Part shown: positions 1 to 12,251 of the stretch, piece after piece
Layout of the letters: each line of letters starts with the position of its first letter
Position numbering within the stretch: the first letter of the stretch is position 1
Source: Salvator merianae
Lineage: Eukaryota; Chordata; Lepidosauria; Squamata; Teiidae
Assembly: GCA_003586115.2 (NCBI GenBank)
Contig: QVOM02000119.1
Coordinates: 50,679,428-50,743,427 of the forward strand
Direction: 5' to 3'
DNA length: 64,000 nucleotides
Notes under the pieces: model-generated
What the model was told of the DNA's origin: nothing
The model's database searches: none
What the model saw: only the letters and a program-made list of their open reading frames with translations
Translations under genes and position numbers: made by a program

Positions 1-2236
1 CACTCTTTTTGCAAACGTTTTCCTGGATTGTGACTTGTGGATGAATCCAGTAGTACTTTTGCTCTGGCACAAACGAACTTGGGCTGAACATTGTTTTACT
101 TCTGTAGCAGCTTAAAGTAGCAAGTCCTCTTGCTTCTGATGCTAGCCTTCCTTTGAGAGGACTGAAATGTTTGTGGCCCTCCTGGGCAGATTTAAGAGAG
201 ACCGTAGCTAAGAAGATCAAGAGTGCTCACTACAAAGTGCTAATCCTTTCCTAGAGATCAGCAGCCAAAGACTGGCAAGAAGGGCTGCGCTTGGCACTAG
301 ACTCCTATAGAGGTCCATCTTCTGTGAGGAGCACTGAAGGAGTTGGCATTAGTCTGGCTGTGCCTGGACACAGCTGCATGTGAGCAATCCTGGGGAGGTG
401 ATATCCTGATTGCTCCACGTGCTTTTGTCTGTCCTGAAGTTTGGTTAGCAGGAAGCCAGTCAGCCAGTCTGGCCAGACACCCTTGGAAATTCCAGAATCA
501 CTGCAGACACCTTCTGGGAGCAAGAGTATCTGTAAACAAAAAGCCAAACTATAGATTTGCAGTGCATTCAGGAAAGATAACCATCCTCACCACTCCCTTT
601 TGGATCAATCCTGTTTTTATTTACCAGCGGCCCAGGCTGGTTCAGTTATTGCCAGCCCATTATTCTCCACACACACAGTTGGTCAGATTGGTACTCTGAT
701 TTCTAACTTTTAAATGCTTTTGTTGTTCTTAGCTTAATTCCATGTGTATGCACAATAAGGATTCCCTCATTATATAAATTAACTATGATAGTTTCTCTTC
801 TTCTAGGTTAACATTTGTTTGAGCGTGAAATATTTCAATACCATCCTCCATTAAATGATTATAGAGTAACAGCCCTACAGAGCAGAGCAGCTACTGTAAC
901 ACTAATGGCAATTGTGGCCTGTGGCACTAAGAAGAACTTCCAGGATTGTCTTTGAAGCCCATTTTTGCCATGAAATTGTTAGCAAGTCCATCCCACTCCA
1001 TGAAATAATGTAGAAAGTGACATTTGTAGAGTGAGCAAAATTAGCTGAGGGATACAATCTGATTTTGCTCTATGTACTCTTAATTACAAAGCTTTGGGAG
1101 AAAGTTCCAGAGAAATGCCCATGTTGCTATGGAAACCTGGTTCTATGGATCTATGTTTAAATGTCATGTATGTTACAGCTTCTTTAGTGCTATTCTGGAG
1201 AGGCTGTCTCAAAAGCTATAGCTGATAAATATTGAATATGCTTGAATTGTGTACTTGAAAATATAATTGTATATATTTCTGTTATTATAAGTTTTTAAAT
1301 TAATACAAATATAGTTTAAAAAGGAATGTGCTTGGTAAAGTCAGTGAGTATCACAAAAACATCTAATAGATGCAAAAGGCACAGGAAGCTTATCATCTTC
1401 TTTTTATAACTTCCCTTTATTGTATCATGAAATTCAAAATGGCTTATATTTTGCCATTCATCCAAGCATTAGCTAGACCTTGCTTCCTTCTAGCACAACA
1501 ATTGTCTCAAATACCCTCTGATAATGTCTTCTTTGGTCTATATACTGAATTGCTGGCGTCCCAAAACAGAGACAGTGGGAGCTTCACAAATCCTTCCATT
1601 GAACCTCAGTGCCTGATAAAAATAAGTGTTTTGCCTCTAGTATAAAGCATTTTATCATTGGACACAGTAATCAGCCATTTGCTTTAGAGTCTTCCAAAAA
1701 AGGTTGTGTAAATCTATCCTAAAAAGTCACTACATGCTAAACATGGTGCTACAAAGCAGACAGCTTACAGTCGTCGTTAAAAAACAATCAGAACTATTTC
1801 CACTAATATCTTTAAAAGCAGTCAAAAGGTTATACTAAAGTAGAATCATCTCACTGATGCAAGAACGTGTGTAACTAATTAAGGGTTTTTCCCAGATGAC
1901 TACTTTCCTTACTCAAGCACTTCTAAATCCTACTTTACAAAGGACGAGCTTCCATTTGAAAGGATGTCCGGTGTAATGATACAGAATTATGTAAGAGATT
2001 GCAGAGGCCTTGCAGTGTGCAGGCAGCTGACTGAAAAAAACACTCAGGCCACAATCTCACAAATATGGTTTACAGAAAACATAATTGTGTGCTTCTGTTT
2101 TTGCATCTATATATGCCATCTGGCACATGTACATCTTCTGTGAACTTATATGCCCCTTCCTCTTTTGTTTTACCTTTATACTGCTTCTTTGTTGGTACTT
2201 CACAAATGGCTACCTTTCTAACAGTGATGAATCCTA
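1..2236. other. Intergenic DNA, no gene seen
   Basis: Open frames here lack coding character and resemble no family I know. Apart from the X-box-like motif at 1133, the stretch looks like unique non-coding DNA. Confidence 0.6.
1133..1146 (+). promoter_or_regulatory. RFX X-box-like palindrome GTTGCTATGGAAAC
   Basis: Two half-sites, GTTGC and GGAAAC, surround a central TAT, close to the RFX consensus GTTGCCATGGCAAC. It lies in a repeat-free stretch (about 780-1180) that might be a distal element. Function is inferred from the motif only. Confidence 0.3.
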
Positions 2237-2374
2237 GCTGTGTCCAGACGCCGCTTACTTATTCTGCTATATCTGGATATTCCAGAACAAAACATAGAAA
2301 TTCCAGCATATCCATGCTTCATTCTAGAATATCCAAATATAGAGGAATAAGTAAGTGACGTCTGGATGCAGTCC
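2237..2374. mobile_element. Fold-back element, family A (copy 1)
   Basis: A near-palindrome of about 138 bp. The left arm starts near TGTCCAGACGCCGCTTACTT and the right arm ends AAGTAAGTGACGTCTGGATG. The centre alternates ATTCCAG/CTAGAAT motifs. Four related copies lie at 4391, 7590, 20222 and 47386. There is no coding capacity, so it is a MITE-type non-autonomous element. Confidence 0.75.
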
Positions 2375-3324
2375 CAAAAGTTACATTAGATATGCCTTTA
2401 GGGATTTGAAGAATGGCTCTCAAAAGATACACTGAATGGCCTCGTAAGATTTGTCCCTAACTGGAAAGCTCCATAAAGTTATTAGGTTTGAATAACTAAA
2501 TTGTGAGAATATACTATACTGTCCACCTAAAGGATGACAAAACCTTGGATAGCAGCTGTGCTGGGATTTTTGCTAGTTGTACTGTGTACTCTGCTTGAGA
2601 TTTTATCTTCCCTGAGGCATGAAAAACTACTCTGAAATATTTGAACTCAAAGTTCTTCATTACCCAATGATGTTGTTAGCCATGGTCCATTTTCTGAATT
2701 CGGGTCTTTTCAGAAAGAATCAAATTTTGGCTTTTTGAAGGCTAATTGTGAACTGATAGATCAGACAAAAGTCTCTAAGATCTTCCACTGCCCTCTTTAG
2801 ACCAATTAGAGTATATGAAAATACCTTGAGTGTATCATCTGCATATAATAACATTGGTCTGTATATGCTTATCTAACTGTTTAGGTGGATGACACAAAAC
2901 ATCCATGCTTTTTAAAATAGTCAAATAATAAATTAATATAAAGATGGGGCCAGATAGATGCCAACATGCAACTCTGACTGGCCTGTCTGATAGTAGAAAT
3001 GGGCCTTATAATGAACCATTTGAATTACAGTGGTAACAAGGTTGTCTCACATACCATTTCACTATAAGCATAAACAAACATTTGTCTGTAGTTGTCATAT
3101 TGGATTTTGCCCTAAGGAAAATCTTAGGAAATCCAGAATAAACTCTCCTTCATATATTTGCTTTAATTTAAAAAAAAAAAACCAAAAAAAAACATTAAAA
3201 GGTATGATTGTTTCTTAATCGGAGAAGATGATACCATTCCCAAGGTTTTTACTTTCTTCACCAGTTAACACTGTCTAGACTCAACACAGTAAGGTTTAAT
3301 TAGGAATAAGGATATATCAACCAA
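2375..3324. other. Intergenic DNA, nothing recognised
   Basis: AT-rich unique-looking sequence with an A-rich run at 3169-3195. No gene or named repeat is seen. Confidence 0.5.
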
Positions 3325-3808
3325 GGCTGCCTCCAGATGATGAGAGAAAAACACGAGAGCTTATTTACCTCTCAGAGTTGCTCTCGCTGCTTCTTCCAGA
3401 CAGCAGGGCAACATCGCAGGAGAAGCACAGGCATCTACCTGTCTGGATGCTTGCTTCCATGATGGCGCACTGCATACATCTATGTATTTCAATGGCTCGA
3501 AATACGTGGAAGAGCACAGTCACCAGCACCCACCTATGTGCAGTGGCCATTTTCACATGGAATTCAGCTGCACACACATGCAGGGGCCACCTTCTTCAGT
3601 AAAGATCACATGAGCAAGTTTCCAGGCGGTACGGCCATATTGCCATTCTGGGAAAATGCACGGTGAGAGTTAATTTTTCCTGAAATAGGATATCACAGGA
3701 TTTCACCCCTTTTTCATGCAGCAATATTGGAATCGCCACAGATATGTGTGGCAATCCCAACATAGCCACAAGATAGTCCCATGTTATAGGGCCTGTGTGG
3801 ATGCAGCC
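3325..3808. mobile_element. MITE-type element, family F (copy 1)
   Basis: It begins GGCTGCCTCCAGATG and ends TGTGGATGCAGCC, giving inverted ends related to family A. Flanks are CAA and CAG, a near 3-bp target duplication. The interior contains TGTATTTCAATGGCTCGAAATACG and is shared with the element at 47526. No coding capacity. Confidence 0.65.
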
Positions 3809-4185
3809 CAGGAATACAGGGGCAGAAAAATATTTTTTCTCCAGAGCACTGGCAGATGCAAGATGTAGCCCTCACAGGATTCTTTCCACAGTATTAATGA
3901 GAAGTATAGTACATGGCCTTTGCTCCTTGCATATCCATTGACCTATTTTTTTTCTTTTTCTTTTTAAAAATTACCTGGCTGCTCCAATGTAGGTAGGCAC
4001 AGCTGAGCTCCAGTTCCTGAAGGAAATAATAGCAGCTGAAAATGAGTAGTGAAGAGATTTTTGATCTCTAGCATTCATGCTCCCAATGCATGAGATGAGT
4101 TTCTCATTTTGGGTTCTTGCCGTTCTTACAAGTGTGTCTGCAGGTAACCTTTAAAAAGCTACACTCTTTTGGACTGGAGCAAAGT

Positions 4186-4245
4186 GGAGAGACAAAGAGA
4201 GAGGGAGGGAGGGAGGGAGAAAGAGAGAGGGAGAGAGAGAGAATC
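4186..4245. repeat. GA-rich microsatellite
   Basis: An imperfect purine tract of GAGA and GGGA units of about 60 bp. Confidence 0.85.
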
Positions 4246-4390
4246 ATTAAAGATTTTCCATTATACTAAAAATCAGAAAAAAAGATAAGACAAAGAACAA
4301 TGAACAAAGAACAAAAGAAAGGAAAGAAAAAATGACTTCCAAGCTTCTTACTGACAAATGCAAGTATATTTTAATTTATACCTCCTCTAA

Positions 4391-4523
4391 AACTGCATCC
4401 AGACATTGCTTACTTATTCCACTATACTTGGATATTCCAGAATACAGCATGGATATTCAGAATATCCATTCTTTATTCTGGAATGTACAAATATAGTGGA
4501 AATAAGTGACATCTGGTTGCAGT
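4391..4523. mobile_element. Fold-back element, family A (copy 2)
   Basis: Inverted ends ACTGCATCCAGACA and ATCTGGTTGCAGT enclose a palindromic ATTCCAGAATA core, as in the other family A copies. Confidence 0.75.
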
Positions 4524-4842
4524 CAGAATCCTTTAAACAGGTCCACTTTTAACAAACCAAACTAATCATCAAGCTTATTAATCCTCAAATCCTAAAATTA
4601 ACAGGTTTTTTACCTTTTTTCCTTTCCTTTTTTCTTTTCATAAAAGGTTCAAGAATAACTGTATATTTCTTTCCCTAATAAACACATCAGTTTATCCACC
4701 TCTGCCAAGTCTGATAGTTTTATCAGCCGATCTTCTATGGTGGATATTGTAGAGTTTTTCCGTCCTTGTGAGTATAACAGTCTTGCAGCTGTAACCATAT
4801 ATTGTAATAATATTCTGTGATACTTCTCTAATATTGAGTCAT

Positions 4843-5525
4843 AAAATAGAATCATAGAATCATAGAGTTGGAAGGAACCTCCAGGGTCATCGAGTCCAAC
4901 CCCCTGCTCAATGCAGGATTCACTAAACCATCCCAGACAGATATCCGTCCAGCCTTTCCTTGAAGACCTCCAGTGAAGGAGAGCCCACCACCTCCTGTGG
5001 TAACCTGTTCCAATAACTGGTTGCCCTTACTGACAGAAAGTTTTTTCTAATATCTAGCCTATAACTACTCCCTTGAAGTTTCATCCCATTGTTTCTAATC
5101 CTTCCTTCTTGTGCAAGTGAGAATAAGGACAATCCTTCTGCACGTGACAGCCCTTCAGATATTTGAAAACAGCTATCATGTCTCCTTTCAGTCTTCTCTT
5201 CTGCAGGCCAAACATTCCTAGATCCTTTAATCGTTCCTCGTAGGACATGGTTTGCAGACCACTCACCATTTTGGTCGCCCTTCTCTGAACTTGTTCTAGT
5301 TTGTCAATGTCTTTTTTAAATTGGGGTGCCCAGAACCCAACACAATACTCCAGATGAGGTCTGACTAAGGTAGAGTAAAGAGGGATAATTACTTCTCGAG
5401 ATCTAGACTCTATGCTCCTCTTGATGCACCCCAGGATGATGTTTGCCTTTTTTGCAGCTGCATCAGGTAACCATTTCACATTTCTTCTACCTTTGTTGAA
5501 GCTGTAGGCAATTTTCAAGGGGCTC
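4843..5525 (-). mobile_element. CR1 LINE, 5'-truncated copy 1 (broken RT fragment)
   Basis: Read on the minus strand, this codes for the end of a CR1 reverse transcriptase, including [19 protein letters not shown] and [11 protein letters not shown], then a last segment ending in LDGYLSGMV (stop at 4923). The two parts are in different frames: a one-base deletion near 5142 (GCACGTGACAG against GCACTGTGACAG in copy 2) breaks the frame. A short 3' UTR and the CR1 tail (ATGATTCTATGATTCTATTT on the minus strand) follow. The missing 5' end and the frameshift mean it is dead. Confidence 0.93.
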
Positions 5526-6309
5526 ACTTGATTACATAGACACTGAGATCAAATATTATTTCCTGAATGTATGATATTGGGACCATGTTGTCAGTCAGCT
5601 TCCCCTCTACTGTGATAGCAGCCGTTTATCTAAAGGAAATTTACATTTTCTGGCTTTCTCAGACAATAAGTACATGCTACATCTGATTCTGAATCAGTTT
5701 ATTTGAAATAAATATTTCCTTATGCTTATAGTAATCTTCTTTTTGCCCATCTTCTAGTTCATATTAAATCAACAGAAATAATGACTTTGAAGAAGGGGTA
5801 TTACTAGTAATAGCAGTAGTAGCAGTTGGGGGAAGGGGCATGATCTGAAGAAAGAATTCGGTTCATTTGCAAGGAAGGTTAGAGACCTTTATAAGAAAGA
5901 AAGGTTAGATTCTAGTTTATTAAAGCCTGAATAGAAAAGATTTGTCATACTAGTACAAAAAGTGACTGTACAAGAATTTGCCTGCTCTTGTATCGCAATG
6001 GTCTGGAAAGGCATTATCTGACCTTTCAACAAGACACATGATGACGACAGACAAGTCTAATCAGTTTAGTGATCTATCCATATCTGATAACTAGGAGACA
6101 TTTTTGGTAGAAGGAAATAAAAGAGGAATAGCGGGGTCCTCCTTCAGGAACTCATCAGATCTTTCCCAAGTGCCAAATGTTTTGCTTCAGCTGTAGAGCT
6201 TTTTTTCTAAAGAGTCCTTCCAATTCCATTCTTCCCATTACTGCCAGGTGGAGAGACTGTCACAATGACTTGTGAAATGGAATCTGAGAGGTGGTGAGGC
6301 CGGTTAAGG
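5526..6309. other. Intergenic DNA, nothing recognised
   Basis: AT-rich sequence without a supported gene or clear repeat. Confidence 0.45.
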
Positions 6310-7450
6310 CACCAATTGGAGCTTCATAGTTGATCTTCCCCAACTGTATTTTGGTCTACATTAATGATGCTTGGTTTCCTAGTTCTATCACTAACGGCTA
6401 TGAATTTTGCAGTTGTCTTAGTAATGCTTTTATTGGTGCCCACCAAGAGACGCCTCAAGATATCTTCCTGGGTATTACTGTAGTACCCCTGGTTTCTTCC
6501 TGGGTATCTGTAGAATTGGTGTAAGGAGTACACTTTGGAAATCATTGTACAGACAGCACATAAAAAAATAGATGTTTTGGTGATTCTACTTCTCCAGGGC
6601 ACCAGTGGCAATAGCAAAATTAATATGGAAGTTTCTGAAGCAATCTTGAAGAATTGAGGTGTTAAGATCATTCAGTCCTGCTTTAGTGAATAGTCTTCTG
6701 TATCTTGGGTCAGTTAGATGCGGTACAAGTAGTTTGATACAACTTATCATCAACTGTCCACTGATTCAGCTACAGCTTCCTGTCTATCCATGTCTTTGAT
6801 CTGCAGCATGGCTATATGCTGTTCCCTTAGATTTTAAGAAAATCTAATGAGAGTCCAATTATGTTTAAGTTGTTGATAAATGGTCTCAACTAATTGCCTT
6901 TAGTGATGCTATTCCTCAGTGATGTCGGCAAGCCTTGACTAAAGTCTAAGAAGAGGAGTTTGAACATAAAACATATTGCTGCCTTCCATGCATAGCTTTT
7001 AATCAAGAGAGCTCCAGCTTCAAGTTTCAAAGCAGCTGATGGTACCCATCTAGGAATGCTAAAAAATATATGAAGGAAATGCGTTAACAACTGTTTTCAT
7101 CTTCAGGGTAAGACCATTAATCCAAATCTTAACTTTAAAAATGCTGATTACAGAGATACACATTGATCCCCTTTTCTGAAAAAGTATTGAGATATCACTT
7201 TACTTATGTTGTGGTCTGCAGTACTCCTGATAGTGTATTTTGTGCTTTCCATGACAGTGTTGATTGAAATGCAATACCAATTACCAGTATTTGAACTGAT
7301 TGACTTGTTCAAAAGTTTTGCCTTTGATAGTCCAGTTATAGCTTTGTTGTTGTGGTTGAGAAAAATCATTAGTCTTCTTGGCATAGATGGTGACCTCACA
7401 ATACTTCCTGAATATCTTAAGTCAAATTAACCTAAATATAGATTGGAAGA
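6310..7450 (-). mobile_element. Decayed LINE, RT and C-terminal fragments
   Basis: On the minus strand, 7399-7148 reads like an RT palm segment, with YTIRSTADHNISKVIS followed by RKGDQ, which resembles the family motif (K/R)QGDPLSP. 7080-6890 codes for VPSAALKLEAGALLIKSYAW, and 6671-6324 continues past a P-G-E-V-E-x-P-K-H-L segment like the cysteine-rich tail of reptile non-LTR elements. Many stops interrupt it. Family assignment is uncertain; the RT and tail parts lie too close together, so internal sequence has been lost. Confidence 0.45.
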
Positions 7451-7589
7451 TGAGTACAAGAGGAGGGGTTTCTCATATGTTGTCCAGCCATCATGTAAAT
7501 CCATCCCACCAACCTATGAAGTAACTCTGGGGATCATCATACCAATTGTATCATTTGTGTGCACACTTGCGCAGAAAGATATAGACAAA

Positions 7590-7643
7590 TTTATTCCAGA
7601 ATATCTAAATACAGCAGAATAAGTAAGCAATATCTAGATGCCA
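7590..7643. mobile_element. Fold-back element, family A (half copy 3)
   Basis: Only the right arm is present: TTTATTCCAGAATATCTAAA to AATATCTAGATGCC. The left arm is missing. Confidence 0.55.
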
Positions 7644-7998
7644 CCAGAATGTCTAGTTTTTAAGACAAAAAGGCAGGCTGTAACTTCAATTGTGGACAAA
7701 TTCAATCCTACTTTAGGGAAGTCGACAATGGAGGGAAGGGATTGTTGGTCACTTGTTTATGTTCTGAACTAGTAGTGCAGGGAAAATTATTTAAAGCCAG
7801 TCAGTTATCCTGCTTTTACAAGTTTTTAATTACGGAAAATGCCTACTTGGGGCTCAGCTCTTGCTGTGGGCACAGCTGTGCAATTAAATGTCTCTCCTAC
7901 TTGATAGGTTTCCCACTTTATTTCTCTTCCCTTGGTTCTGTTTGATCTCTGCTCTGTGGTATGTTGTAGCACCTTCCTAGCCAATCAGAGATACTGAG

Positions 7999-8515
7999 AC
8001 TTTTCACACTTTCCACCTTACAATGGGATAATTGTCCTATTCTAAGGTGGAATGGACCATGCAGGGCAGACACTGTCTGCACTTTGTGGCCAGAAAATTT
8101 ACCTGAAGCTGGCTATCAGCATTTGCAGTGTGAATGCCAGTATCCATGTCCGATCCTCACCATGGCAGCATCTGGCCACTGCCATGGTGACTGACAGCGC
8201 TGTGCAGCATGTAGACACACCAGCTCAATTGCCCAGTCGGACCTGCACAAATGACTGATTGGGCCTGCACAATTGGGCAATCGGGCCCACATAATGCCCT
8301 GATAAGGCCTGATTGCCCAATCATGCATGTTCGATCAGTGCATCACACCAGCTTGGATGCCTTACTGGGAGGTGACTGTCACCTCCTGGTAAGGTTGTGG
8401 AGCATTAATTAGTGCTCCACAGGTAGTAGTGATTGGGAGAAGCTATACCGAATCCCAGCTGCTTGGGCCTCCGCAAGGTGCGGACGCACTTGACTAGCAG
8501 GTGTGAACAGGCCCG
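7999..8515. mobile_element. Fold-back element, family C (copy 1)
   Basis: The left end is GACTTTTCACACTTTCCACC and the right end GTGTGAACAGGCC. The interior shares CAGACACTGTCTGCAC and a CTGCCATGGTGAC palindrome with copies at 22562, 25163 and 50857. Flanks ACT/GCT are a possible 3-bp duplication with one change. Open frames inside are by-products of the GC-rich palindromes. Confidence 0.7.
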
Positions 8516-9439
8516 CTATTGTCTTTCCATCTGCCTGAAGTGAACTCTTAAAGCTAGAGACATTTTTATTGAGGGCTTTTTTTCCATTGTGTTTTTTGTA
8601 TTTTAATTTTTGCAGCTGTGTATTTTGTATCTGGTTCAATATTATTTCAATTCAGAGTGTTCCAGCTTAACTCTTTCTCACTCTTTGCTTAAGCTCTGCT
8701 TCTCAGTAATGACAGGGTCTTTGCTTGCCAAAGAGACTGTTGCTGTGTGGATGTCTTGGGGGTTGAAATCATGATTACTGCTCCAAAAAATGTTCCCACA
8801 TCTCCATTCCAGAATGTAGCAGCAAAGATGCTTTTTATGGGTGCCTCTGGCATTAACTGGAGATGCAGCCACTTAAATGGGTCTGCCTGTAAACTAAGGA
8901 ACCTCCTGCATGCCTCCATGATCCTGATTAAACTCCACTAGTATGTTGGTAGACCTCAGTATCTGAAGCACACTTCATCCTGTGCGGGTGGAGTGTACTA
9001 GTGGGCGGGGCCTCCAGTATGCTGCACTAATGTGCTGGAGGGAGATTCTTAATACACTTACTGGTGCAGAACACAAGCAAGTGCAAAAAGGCTCTATGAC
9101 AAGTGGGAGGGAGTGGTTAAGAAGTTTCTCATAAAGAAAATTGCTTGCAGGGAGTGAGGGAGACGTCATTAGGCTCAAAATTGCATTCAAGATGGCACAT
9201 CACAGATCCTTAGGTCTCACAATAGTTCACGTTTTGTCTTACAGACAGATTTCATTTTAATTTATTTATACGCAGCATGCATGGATGCATAAGGATGCAT
9301 TTTACCAAGAGTGGGTATATTTAAATCCTTATACCTTTTTCTATTTTTATAAAGTAGTTAATTCCAGAATAGCAGTGCCACAGAGTGTAAGCTTATTTTC
9401 CATGTAATTTATCATCTATGTGACACTGTTGAAAGATGT
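8516..9439. other. Intergenic DNA, nothing recognised
   Basis: No coding similarity in the short open frames. The stretch 8930-9190 is GC-richer and may be repeat-derived, but I cannot place it. Confidence 0.4.
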
Positions 9440-9605
9440 TACCAGAAAATATGGGACAGAAAATTATCCATATGCAGGTGATGCCCATCTCTGTTTCTCT
9501 GTCATGTCTGTATTGGGTGGATCAGGCCTCTGTAGGCTGGGATGAGCTGGATGTGGGCCAATAAACTCAAACTGAATTTATACAAGACAATTATTGTGAA
9601 ACATC
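9440..9605 (+). mobile_element. L2/CR1-like LINE remnant
   Basis: The translation carries a broken YADD-box region (A-G-D-A-H-L-C-F-S) followed by C-R-L-G-x-A-G-C-G-P-I-N-S-N, which fits the RT segment after the YADD box in L2/CR1 elements. It is short and has stops. Confidence 0.4.
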
Positions 9606-10580
9606 AGTAGGGGCATGGCTAGATGACCTTAATATGCACAATTCTATTAATTTAAGCAAACTAGGTCACAGTTCAAAGGACCACAGGTTGCAGTTTCTGA
9701 GATGGTCTTTGCCTCCTTTGCTCTCCTAGAATATTACCTCAATGCTGCATGCATATCTATAAATTATAGTGCAAAATGCACATAAAGAAAATGTGATGAT
9801 TATTAAGGTGTCCTGTGCAGCAAAAGAAGAGCTATGTTCCTCGTGCCTATATTGCTTCTGAAAAACGATTTTCTCGGCTTTTTTTTCTCCTAGTGGGAAA
9901 GACTAGAAGCAAAATAACTAGGGCAAGAAGTTGTCAGGCTGCTTTTATTCACTGTCAGTGGCTCACAAGGTCCATTCAGAAGCAGAAAGTTGGCAGTACG
10001 GTTGAGAAAACAAGCAGGCTTGGCCTTGTTCTTGACTGATTTATTCTGACGGAAGGAGATCAGCCTCACAGAACATTGCTCACAAAGACACATCCATTGC
10101 ATTAGAAGGGCAAGGCGATGGTCATTAAAATATGTGTTCTATACATACTTTGCAAAATGTTAAGAAGTCTACAAGCCTCCCTGCTCTCAGGTTATCTGTG
10201 GGGTGGGGGAACAGGAACACTGAACTGGGCCAAGCAACTGGGTGAACAATGTGATTGGGGTATTTTTTGTCTGTTAAATACAATTTATGAAGCTGGCTCT
10301 TCAAGAAAACAGCTGAAAATCCTGTTAAGCATGTCCCCCCAAGGTTTAAATAACATCAGGTATTCTCCAAACCTTTTAAATTTGTTTTCAAAAAGTTCTA
10401 AGACCTATGATGCTGAATTCTGTACCAAATACTGAATTTTTGATCTTGCCAGATTCATGAAATAAAAATCAACACACTAACATGGAGTGGCTTGTTCAAA
10501 GGTGAGATCTGGCTTTTCGCTACTGCTTCATGCCTCCAAGTAAGCACAACTGAAAGCTCTTCCCCACTACTGAGTGCCAA
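9606..10580. other. Intergenic DNA, nothing recognised
   Basis: Several open frames of 65-105 codons occur, none with recognisable domains or splice support. Confidence 0.4.
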
Positions 10581-10690
10581 TTCATGGAGTCCATCCTGTG
10601 CCAGGAAATCTTCCTTTGATTCAACACATTTTGGGCTGGATCAAAGGAAGATTTCCTGGCGCTGTGTGGACTTGGAAGGATGCCCATGAA
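10581..10690. repeat. Near-perfect hairpin, 24-bp arms, 13-base loop
   Basis: GCCAGGAAATCTTCCTTTGA and four more bases (10600-10623) pair with 10637-10660 with one mismatch. Outer segments TTCATGG/CCATGAA and AGTCCA/TGGACT extend the pairing to 10581 and 10690. It could be a small fold-back transposon or a microRNA-like precursor. Confidence 0.75.
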
Positions 10691-10851
10691 TCAGCTTTCA
10701 ACAGGGTGAGGAGCTTCTGGCTGTGCTGTCCCATACCAGGCACTACTGTTCTATGGCACAGTGGCACCTGCATCTTTACCTATGGACCTCTACAAGAGAA
10801 CAAATATTTCTCCATTAGACTCCTGAAATTAAGAACAGAAGGGGATTCCAG

Positions 10852-11539
10852 TAGGGGTGTGCACGAAAGCTTCGTGCATTTCGATTTTCGCGCGAAAATG
10901 GCGTTTCCGCCATCTTCGCACGAAAATCGAAGCCCAAAGGGGCTCGCGAATGCGAATGGCGAAGGTGCCGGCGACTTTCGAGACCTTCGCCATTTGCCGC
11001 GAGCTCCCTCTTTTTGGGCGCTCGCCTCTCTCTCACTCCCACCCCAGTCTGTCAGTGTAATGACAGACTGGGGCGGGAGTGAGAGAGAGTGCTGCGCCAT
11101 TGGAAGCGGAGCAATCAAGGTGAAGGGAAGAACTTCGCCTTGATTACTCCGCTTCCGATGGCGCTCACCTCTCTCTCATCCCCCCCCCTGTCTGTCAGTG
11201 TAATGACAGACTGGGGCGGGAGTGAGAGAGAGCGCTGCGCCATCGGAAGCGGAGCAATCAAGGCAAAAGGAAGACCTTCACCTTGATTACTCCGCTTCCG
11301 ATGGCGCTCGCCGCTCTCTCATTCCCCCCCCAGTCTGTCATTACACTGACAGACTGGGGGGGGGGGAATGAGAGAGAGGCAAGCGCTATCGGAAGCAGAG
11401 AAATCAAGGCGAAGGTCTTGCCTTTGCCTTGATTCCTCTGTTTCCGTTCGCGGCGAAAATCTTCGCCACGAAAACGAAGCCTATGAGCTTCGCATTCCTG
11501 CGAAGCGAAAAGGGAAAAGTGCCTTCGTGCACATCCCTA
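10852..11539. mobile_element. hAT-type non-autonomous fold-back element with 8-bp target duplication
   Basis: Inverted ends TAGGGGTGTGCACGAA and TTCGTGCACATCCCTA are flanked by an exact 8-bp duplication GATTCCAG (10844-10851 and 11540-11547), the hallmark of hAT transposition. The interior is CpG-rich and holds three hairpins built on CCCCAGTCTGTCA/TGACAGACTGGGG (about 11042, 11185 and 11328; step about 143 bp), separated by a second inverted pair based on CGGAAGCGGAG/CTCCGCTTCCG. No transposase is present. Long open frames on both strands arise from this symmetry. Confidence 0.92.
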
Positions 11540-11582
11540 GATTCCAGTCATGTAAGTTTGCCTAATTTATAATTGTCACTTG

Positions 11583-11797
11583 GGGCTCAGTCACACCTAA
11601 GTTTTAATATAGCTTCAGTCTACTTTCAGACTGAAAGAACACATCAGTGAAGTAATACGATGTTTTCTTTCAGCATTATCTAACTCAGAAAATCCACCTT
11701 TGGGGTTAGATAATGTGGAAATATTCACTTTGCTGATTGGTTCTTCCAATCCGAAAGTGGACTGAAGTTGGATTAAAACTTAGATGTGATTGGGCCC
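11583..11797. mobile_element. Harbinger-like MITE, family D (copy 1), TSD TTG
   Basis: Ends GGGCTCAGTCACACCTAAG and CTTAGATGTGATTGGGCCC pair as terminal inverted repeats. TTG flanks both sides (11580-11582, 11798-11800). The 3-bp duplication and GG(G)C ends fit PIF/Harbinger-type MITEs. A second copy is at 49271. Confidence 0.8.
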
Positions 11798-12132
11798 TTG
11801 AGGTCTCTTGGTTGAAAATGCACTAGCAGGGTTCAGTGGGAAACTTTGTCCTGGTTGACTGAGATAGGCAAGTGAAAACTCTGCTTAAGTTTTGTTTTAG
11901 TCATAAGATTGGAAAGAAGGTGGCATAGACTTGCTCCCTTGCAGATTCCTGTTCAATCATAGAGCACTGGAGACATTAGAGAGGAGAAATAGTTTTATGG
12001 TTATAATATAAGATTAAAGAGTTTGTTAAACATTTTGCATTTGCTAGATCAAGTTATCTTTAAAGTGGCACCCACTTCTTTCTTTTGGTATTAAAGATTG
12101 TCTTTGGGGATACACTTTGGACAGAATTTTGC

Positions 12133-12203
<71 letters not shown>

Positions 12204-12251
12204 AAGAAGAAGAAGAAGAAGAAGAAGAAGAAGAAGAAGAAGAAGAAGAAG

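Noticed and set aside
343..699. A 118-codon plus-strand open frame
   Set aside because: No family resemblance, no splice or promoter context, and a second frame overlaps on the other strand.
10574..11286. Open frames of up to 189 codons on both strands
   Set aside because: They run through the palindromic hAT element; its symmetry and GC content make frames on both strands at once.
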